From an uncultured Oscillospiraceae bacterium (GTDB taxonomy: Bacteria; Bacillota; Clostridia; Oscillospirales; Acutalibacteraceae), in the NCBI GenBank assembly GCA_949293315.1, contig CASFCH010000065.1:1-64000 (forward strand): 64,000 nucleotides of DNA, given 5' to 3'. Position 1 is the stretch's first letter; each line of letters opens with the position of its first letter. Positions 59,509 to 64,000 of the stretch are shown here, piece by piece. A program made the translations under genes and the position numbers. A model generated the notes under the pieces. It was not told where the DNA came from and ran no database searches. It saw only the letters and a list, made by a program, of their open reading frames with translations.

Positions 59509-60543
59509 ATGACGGGAAAAAGGTATATCATCACAGGGGCTGCAGGGCATTTGGGGAGTACGATACTTCGGGAATTGCAGGATTCGGGCGCCGAGTTGTA
59601 CGGCCTGCTGCTGCCCGGTGAAAAACCGGCGGCGGATGTACAAAATGTCCGCTACGTATATGGGGATGTGTGCCAGCCGGAGAGCCTGCGGCCCCTGTAC
59701 CGCGGGGCGGCGGATAAGGAGATCATTGTCATTCACACGGCCGCGATTATCAGCATTGCACAGGGAATCTCCCCGCAGATGTACAACGTTAATGTAAACG
59801 GTGTAAAAAACATGATCCGAATCAGCCGGGAATATCAAGTGAGCCGTTTTGTGTATGTCAGCTCGGTCCACGCCATCCCGGAGCTCCCGCACGGGGAGAC
59901 GATCCGCGAGGTCGGTTCCTTTTCACCGGATCGGGTGGTGGGCGGTTACGCCAAGACGAAGGCGGAGGCGGCGCAGGCGGTTCTTGATGCGGCGGCGGAC
60001 GGGTTCCCTGCGGTGATCGTCCATCCCTCCGGAATCATTGGCCCGTATGACAGTGGGCGCAACCACTTGCTTCAGATGGTCGCCAGCTATATGGACGGCA
60101 AGCTGCCGGCGTGTGTGAAGGGCGGCTATGACTTTGTGGATGTGCGCGATGTTGCGGCGGGCTGTCTGCTCGCAGCGGAAAAGGGGAGGACCGGCGAATG
60201 CTATATCCTCAACGGGTCGTACTGCTCCATCCGCGATCTGCTTGAAAAAGTCGGACACCGCTGCGGAAAAAAGGCGATTCCCGCACTTCCGCTCCCCCTG
60301 GCCAGATTGGCCGCACCGGCCATTGAATGGGTGGCCAAATGCCGCGGCAAGCGGCCGCTCTACACGCGCTATTCCCTGCACACCGTCACAAGCAACGCCA
60401 ATTTCTCCCACGAAAAGGCACAGCGGGAGCTGGGGTACCGCCCGCGGTCGATCGAGGAGACAGTCCGCGATATGACGGATTGGCTGTTGAACAGTCGGGA
60501 TCAAAAACGCGTTTTTCGGGGTGAAAAACAGATGGCTTTGTGA
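59509..60543 (+). CDS. NAD-dependent epimerase/dehydratase (SDR)
   Basis: 344 residues. Rossmann motif ITGAAGHLGSTIL at the N-terminus, VSSVHA, GGYAKTKAEA with the active Tyr-xxx-Lys, and VHPSGIIGPYDSG. Extended SDR family; relatives act on nucleotide sugars, flavonoids or aldehydes, so the substrate is open. ATG 59,509 gives the standard N-terminus. Lies between an ABC transporter and a two-component system. Confidence 0.88.
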   Translation: MTGKRYIITGAAGHLGSTILRELQDSGAELYGLLLPGEKPAADVQNVRYVYGDVCQPESLRPLYRGAADKEIIVIHTAAIISIAQGISPQMYNVNVNGVKNMIRISREYQVSRFVYVSSVHAIPELPHGETIREVGSFSPDRVVGGYAKTKAEAAQAVLDAAADGFPAVIVHPSGIIGPYDSGRNHLLQMVASYMDGKLPACVKGGYDFVDVRDVAAGCLLAAEKGRTGECYILNGSYCSIRDLLEKVGHRCGKKAIPALPLPLARLAAPAIEWVAKCRGKRPLYTRYSLHTVTSNANFSHEKAQRELGYRPRSIEETVRDMTDWLLNSRDQKRVFRGEKQMAL

Positions 60544-60581
60544 TAAAATAAAAGCAGCATATTGCTTGTGGAGGGATTGGA

Positions 60582-61253
60582 ATGATCCGCATTTTAGTCG
60601 TGGAGGACGACCGGGACCTGAATCTGATCGTCTGCCGCCATCTGAATTCATATGGATATCAGGCGTACGGATGTTTTTCTGCGGGGGAGGCGATGGAACT
60701 CTTATATGCCGGTCCCTATGATATGGTGATCTCCGATATCATGATGCCGGGTATGGATGGGTTTGCCTTTGCCAAAGCGATCCGGGAGCAGGATCGGAAC
60801 CTCCCCATCCTGTTTATGACGGCACGGGATGATTTTACGGCAAAGGAGCGGGGATATCATCTGGGGATAGACGACTATATGGTCAAGCCGATTGATCTGA
60901 AAGAGCTGGTTTTACACGTGGAGGCACTGCTGCGCCGGGCGAACATCGCCGCGGAAAAAAAGCTGGTGGTGGGCGATCTGGTGCTCAATGAAGATGAGCT
61001 CTCCGCTACGCTGGAGGGTGAACCGGTGGAACTTACGCCGCGGGAATTTCAGATCCTGTTCAAGCTGCTGTCCTATCCCAAACGGATCTTTACCCGCAGC
61101 CAGCTGCTGGATGAATTCTCCGGCGTGGAGAGTGAGAGCGGTCTGCGCACGGTGGATGTATTTATCGCGAATCTGCGCACCAAGCTGGCGAACTGCACCT
61201 CGTTTAAGATCGTCACGGTACGCGGAATGGGGTATAAGGCGGTGCTGTCATGA
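60582..61253 (+). CDS. OmpR/PhoB-type response regulator
   Basis: 223 residues. Receiver domain with acidic pocket VVEDDRD, phosphorylated Asp52 in SDIMMPGMDG and Lys in YMVKPIDL; C-terminal winged helix with VELTPREFQILFKLLSYPKR and DVFIANLRTKL. The end overlaps the kinase start by 4 bp (ATGA). It probably controls the nearby MacB-type transporter genes, as in BceRS/other envelope-stress systems; no binding site proven. Confidence 0.95.
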   Translation: MIRILVVEDDRDLNLIVCRHLNSYGYQAYGCFSAGEAMELLYAGPYDMVISDIMMPGMDGFAFAKAIREQDRNLPILFMTARDDFTAKERGYHLGIDDYMVKPIDLKELVLHVEALLRRANIAAEKKLVVGDLVLNEDELSATLEGEPVELTPREFQILFKLLSYPKRIFTRSQLLDEFSGVESESGLRTVDVFIANLRTKLANCTSFKIVTVRGMGYKAVLS

Positions 61254-62329
61254 AAACAACGCGCAAACGGACCAGGGATCCCCGCATCAACGCAAAAGTT
61301 TTTACTTTTCGCTACTATTGTGCAATTTTTCTGATGATTCTCTTTTCGTGCGGCACCAGCATCCTGATTTACAGGGGACAAAACCGAACGGGGCAGGACA
61401 TTGACGATATTTTTGTAATCCTATCCATTCTGACGTATCTCATGATCCTCGCGGTTCTGGTGATGGCGATGATGGTACTGATTCGCCGGCACTATATCAT
61501 GCGGCCGGTCCGGCGCCTCAGCGATGCGGCCCGCCGGGTGGCGCAGGGCGATTTTACCGTAAGGATCCCACCTTACCGCCATGACGGCAAAAAAGATGAG
61601 TTCGAAGTGCTGTATGAGGATTTTAACGCCATGGCCGCGGAACTGGCCAGTACGGAGATCCTGAAAAGTGATTTTGTATCCAATGTGTCGCACGAGCTGA
61701 AAACACCGCTCTCCGTCATCCAAAATTATGCCGCGATCCTGCAGGAAGACGATCTGACTCAGGCAGAGCGGCAGCTGTATGCACAGCGGATTGCCGCCGC
61801 GTCCGAGCGGCTCACGGTTCTTGTCACCAATATTTTGCAGCTCAGCCGCCTGGAAAATCAAAAGATCGTGCCCAGCCCCAGGCGCTATAATCTCAGCGAA
61901 CAGCTCAGCCGATGTGCCGTTGGCTTTGAGCAGATCTGGGAGGAGAAGGGGATTGAACTGGATGTGGATTTGGATCAGAGTATCACAGTGGACACCGACG
62001 AAAAATTACTGGATATCGTCTGGAACAATTTGATCTCCAACGCCCTCAAATTCACCTCCCGGGGCGGTTCCGTCTATCTGGGCGCGAAACGGGAGGGCGG
62101 AGATGTTTTGGTCCGGGTGGCCGACACCGGGTGCGGGATCAGCCCGCAGGATATGAGCCGGATTTTTGAAAAGTTTTATCAGGCGGAATCTTCGCGCGCT
62201 GTGCAGGGGAACGGGCTTGGCCTGGCCATGGTCCGGCAGATTATGGATCTGGTGGGCGGCACGGTCACAGTGGACAGTACGCCGGGCTCAGGGTCAGTCT
62301 TTACTGTTCGTCTGCATTCGGCGGAATGA
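61250..62329 (+). CDS. Sensor histidine kinase
   Basis: 359 residues. Two membrane helices (~25-43 and ~58-80) with a very short outer loop, HAMP domain (~80-130), phosphoacceptor His in FVSNVSHELKTPLS (~147), N box NNLISNALKFT, G boxes VADTGCGISPQD and GNGLGLAMV. The intramembrane-type sensor (short loop) suggests it detects signals within or via the membrane, often with an ABC transporter partner. Confidence 0.93.
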   Translation: MKTTRKRTRDPRINAKVFTFRYYCAIFLMILFSCGTSILIYRGQNRTGQDIDDIFVILSILTYLMILAVLVMAMMVLIRRHYIMRPVRRLSDAARRVAQGDFTVRIPPYRHDGKKDEFEVLYEDFNAMAAELASTEILKSDFVSNVSHELKTPLSVIQNYAAILQEDDLTQAERQLYAQRIAAASERLTVLVTNILQLSRLENQKIVPSPRRYNLSEQLSRCAVGFEQIWEEKGIELDVDLDQSITVDTDEKLLDIVWNNLISNALKFTSRGGSVYLGAKREGGDVLVRVADTGCGISPQDMSRIFEKFYQAESSRAVQGNGLGLAMVRQIMDLVGGTVTVDSTPGSGSVFTVRLHSAE

Positions 62330-62389
62330 GCGGATCGGGCAATGCAAAACCATTTCCAAAACCTAAATAATTTATTAACAAATTCTATC

Positions 62390-62418
62390 TTGACTTTGCG
62401 CATTTCCGGGGCTATCAT
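62390..62418 (+). promoter_or_regulatory. Promoter of the second MacB-type ATPase gene
   Basis: TTGACT (62,390-62,395), 17-bp spacer, TATCAT (62,413-62,418), 38 bp before the ATG. Confidence 0.65.
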
Positions 62419-62455
62419 GGTTAACAATAGATCAAGATGAGGCGGTGTTTCCACC

Positions 62456-63154
62456 ATGGAGCATTTGATTGACGCGCGCAATCTCTATAAAATCTATAAT
62501 CCCGGAGAGAATGAAGTCCACGCCCTGGACGGCGTCTCCCTCACCATTGACCGCGGGGAGTTTGTGGCGATCATCGGCCAGTCCGGCTCCGGTAAGTCCA
62601 CCTTTATGAATATGCTCGGCCTGCTCGATACCCCCACCAGCGGCGAGTATTATCTGGAGGGGAAGGAGGTCTCCAAGCTCTCGGACGATGAGCTCTCCGA
62701 GATTCGGAATAAGGAGATCGGCTTTATCTTCCAGGGCTTTAACCTGATCCCGAGCCTGACGGCGATTGGCAACGTGGAGCTGCCGCTGATCTACCGGGGG
62801 ATGCCCGCGGCTCAGCGCCATGAGCTCTCGGATGCGGCGCTTGAGCGCGTGGGGATCGGCCACCGGAAGAATCACCGTCCGTCGGAGATGTCCGGCGGCC
62901 AGCAGCAGCGTGTTGCGATTGCGCGCGCCGTCGCGGCCCGACCGCCGATCATTCTGGCCGATGAGCCGACGGGGAATTTGGACACCCATTCCGGCGAGGA
63001 GGTCATGCGGATCCTCAAGGAGCTCAACAACGAGGGGCGCACTGTGATCCTGATCACGCATGACAATTCCATCGCCGCACAGGCGAAGCGGATCATTCGC
63101 ATTCAGGATGGAAAGATCGTCTCTGATTCGGGCGATGAAAAGGCTGTAAATTGA
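62456..63154 (+). CDS. MacB/LolD-type ABC transporter ATPase
   Basis: 232 residues. Walker [10 protein letters not shown] (~41), Q-loop [20 protein letters not shown], signature [15 protein letters not shown], Walker [17 protein letters not shown]. Same type as the 55,922 ATPase but clearly a different paralogue. Its permease is not in the window; it may be beyond the right edge. The two-component system upstream is the likely regulator. Confidence 0.92.
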   Translation: MEHLIDARNLYKIYNPGENEVHALDGVSLTIDRGEFVAIIGQSGSGKSTFMNMLGLLDTPTSGEYYLEGKEVSKLSDDELSEIRNKEIGFIFQGFNLIPSLTAIGNVELPLIYRGMPAAQRHELSDAALERVGIGHRKNHRPSEMSGGQQQRVAIARAVAARPPIILADEPTGNLDTHSGEEVMRILKELNNEGRTVILITHDNSIAAQAKRIIRIQDGKIVSDSGDEKAVN

Positions 63155-63204
63155 TTGAAGGGCGGTCCGCGCGCCGGGCGTGAGAGCAGGCGCGTAAGAC
63201 CCGT

Positions 63205-63290
63205 TACGGCGGCACGCCAGCGATTTGAGAGCGCGGAACTTTTTCCGCTTCGCTCTTTATCAATCTGGCCGTGCCGTCTTTTTTTAAATT
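63205..63290 (+). terminator. Terminator between ATPase and lipoprotein genes
   Basis: Long stem ACGGC..GCACG / CGTGCCGT with inner hairpin GAGAGCG..CGCTCT, then seven T. No gene lies in 63,155-63,388. Confidence 0.5.
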
Positions 63291-63388
63291 TTGCGAGATT
63301 TAGCTGGCAGCATATTGCTTTTTCCCGGAGCGCGTTTTTTAATTTAATTATCATATGGGCTGGAACCCAAAACAAGGAGGAGAATGAA

Positions 63389-63820
63389 TTGAAAAAATTT
63401 GCTTTGCTGGTGATGGGGCTTGTGCTGGTTGCCGCGCTGTCTGCGTGTACGGGCGCCGCCGGAAATCAGGACGGCACGGACCCGGTGCCTTCCGCGTCAC
63501 AGGACGGCGGGGTGCAGTCGGCGGATCAGTTTGCCCGGTTTGAGGCGGGACTGAGCGATCTGGGGCTGACTTATTCCGCGAAGACAGACGCGGCTGCGGA
63601 GATGATCGGCGGGTTGAAGGGACAAAAATACACGATGGATGGTTATACCATCGAACTTTATCAGTTTGACCCTGAGAGCGACGCCTATAAGGCCGCCGAG
63701 GAAAAGCAGGCCGTGACGCTGGAGGGCTTTGGCGATTTTGCCGTCTATGTCCATAACGGCATGGTGATGATGAAGGATGGCGTTCCGCAGAGCGTGGTGG
63801 ATCTGTTTAATACCCTGTAA
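63389..63820 (+). CDS. Small lipoprotein
   Basis: 143 residues with a lipoprotein signal: basic MKKFA, hydrophobic run and lipobox LSAC (Cys20). TTG start chosen: AAGGAGG is 8 nt upstream, whereas the ATG at 63,384 stops after two codons. The mature part is alpha/beta (AGLSDLGLTYSAKTDAAAEM, MDGYTIELYQFDPESDAYKA) of unknown family. Attached to the outer face of the membrane; probably works with a transporter here. Confidence 0.8.
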   Translation: MKKFALLVMGLVLVAALSACTGAAGNQDGTDPVPSASQDGGVQSADQFARFEAGLSDLGLTYSAKTDAAAEMIGGLKGQKYTMDGYTIELYQFDPESDAYKAAEEKQAVTLEGFGDFAVYVHNGMVMMKDGVPQSVVDLFNTL

Positions 63821-63833
63821 ATGATTTTTGATC

Positions 63834-63862
63834 GGGACCGGATTTGTGCCGGTCCCTTTTTT
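63834..63862 (+). terminator. Terminator after the lipoprotein gene
   Basis: GGGACCGG / CCGGTCCC with a 7-nt loop and six T. The last ~140 bases of the window hold no supported gene. Confidence 0.85.
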
Positions 63863-64000
63863 ATGGATGGAAGAAGCGGAAGAAAATCGGCCGCTCATTC
63901 TCATTTTTTCCCTTTACATATGGCCGGTTATGAAGTAAAATAGATAGGAAGACAGGCCGGCGCTTGCAGGGCCGGATATTTGAACAGGGGAGGCTTTCGG

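Noticed and set aside
1-64000. CRISPR array, tRNA or rRNA genes
   Set aside because: No regularly spaced repeats and no cloverleaf or rRNA sequence noticed; the attachment site is in a protein gene, not a tRNA.

Overview
The window looks like a Clostridia (Firmicutes) genome, probably a gut member of the Oscillospiraceae or a near relative. The signs are strong AGGAGG ribosome sites, sigma-A promoters with extended -10 boxes, spore genes (spoVAC remnant, spoVAD), a class B sortase, and a GC-rich chromosome (right end) next to a clearly AT-richer island. Genus and species cannot be fixed from the sequence alone.

About 1 to 52,630 is the right-hand part of a large integrative element. Its left end lies outside the window. 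The right end carries three tandem, overlapping large serine recombinases (47,614-52,563) and stops abruptly inside spoVAC: the last ~42 codons of spoVAC (52,632-52,757) follow the junction and run straight into intact spoVAD. The element has thus split a forespore DPA-transport gene.

Layout of the element: (i) 1-9.8 kb, accessory modules: a regulator plus ABC ATPase, a C45-type hydrolase, an XRE/HTH pair, a small resolvase with its palindromic site and a class B sortase, a PadR/HAAS/secreted-protein unit, and a YtrA-type GntR/ABC unit. (ii) 9.9-20.5 kb, one long rightward operon of about 16 tightly packed genes behind a structured leader: N6-methylase-like protein, PP-loop (PAPS reductase-like) protein, NAD-dependent DNA ligase, DUF4262-like and YodL-like proteins, two YkgJ-type cysteine-cluster proteins and many unknowns. 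(iii) 20.6-24.6 kb, an IS200-type insertion, a DUF4143 ATPase and small membrane or zinc-ribbon proteins. (iv) 24.7-34.2 kb, a second structured leader, an SSB-like protein, an AAA+ ATPase paired with a HExxH/VWA protein, a PQ-loop protein and a DNA methylase. (v) 34.3-35.9 kb, an AbiE toxin-antitoxin unit with a striking operator. (vi) 35.9-43.9 kb, a third structured leader, then a YqaJ nuclease, a RecD2-like helicase, a CHC2/TOPRIM primase and companions. (vii) 44-47.5 kb, a ParM/ParR-like partition pair, an XRE regulator, Tn916-like regulators and a structured RNA-like intergenic region. (viii) 47.6-52.6 kb, the recombinase triplet.

The element has its own DNA-processing kit (SSB, ligase, primase, RecD2, YqaJ) and a partition system, so it probably spends time as a circle that is maintained. 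I see no relaxase, coupling protein or VirB4 in the window; if it is conjugative, those genes lie to the left.

Right of the junction (52.6-64 kb) is ordinary GC-rich chromosome: spoVAD, nagA, a DUF6483-like gene, a MacB-type ABC transporter with a large FtsX permease, an NAD-dependent epimerase, an OmpR-type two-component system, a second MacB-type ATPase and a small lipoprotein.

Most interesting points: (1) a recombinase-triplet element with ParMR inside spoVAC; (2) three paralogous promoter/leader units whose terminator hairpins show compensatory changes; (3) the AAA+/HExxH-VWA gene pair; (4) a multi-hairpin RNA-like region just upstream of the recombinases; (5) a perfect 16-bp inverted repeat wrapped around the abiE promoter.
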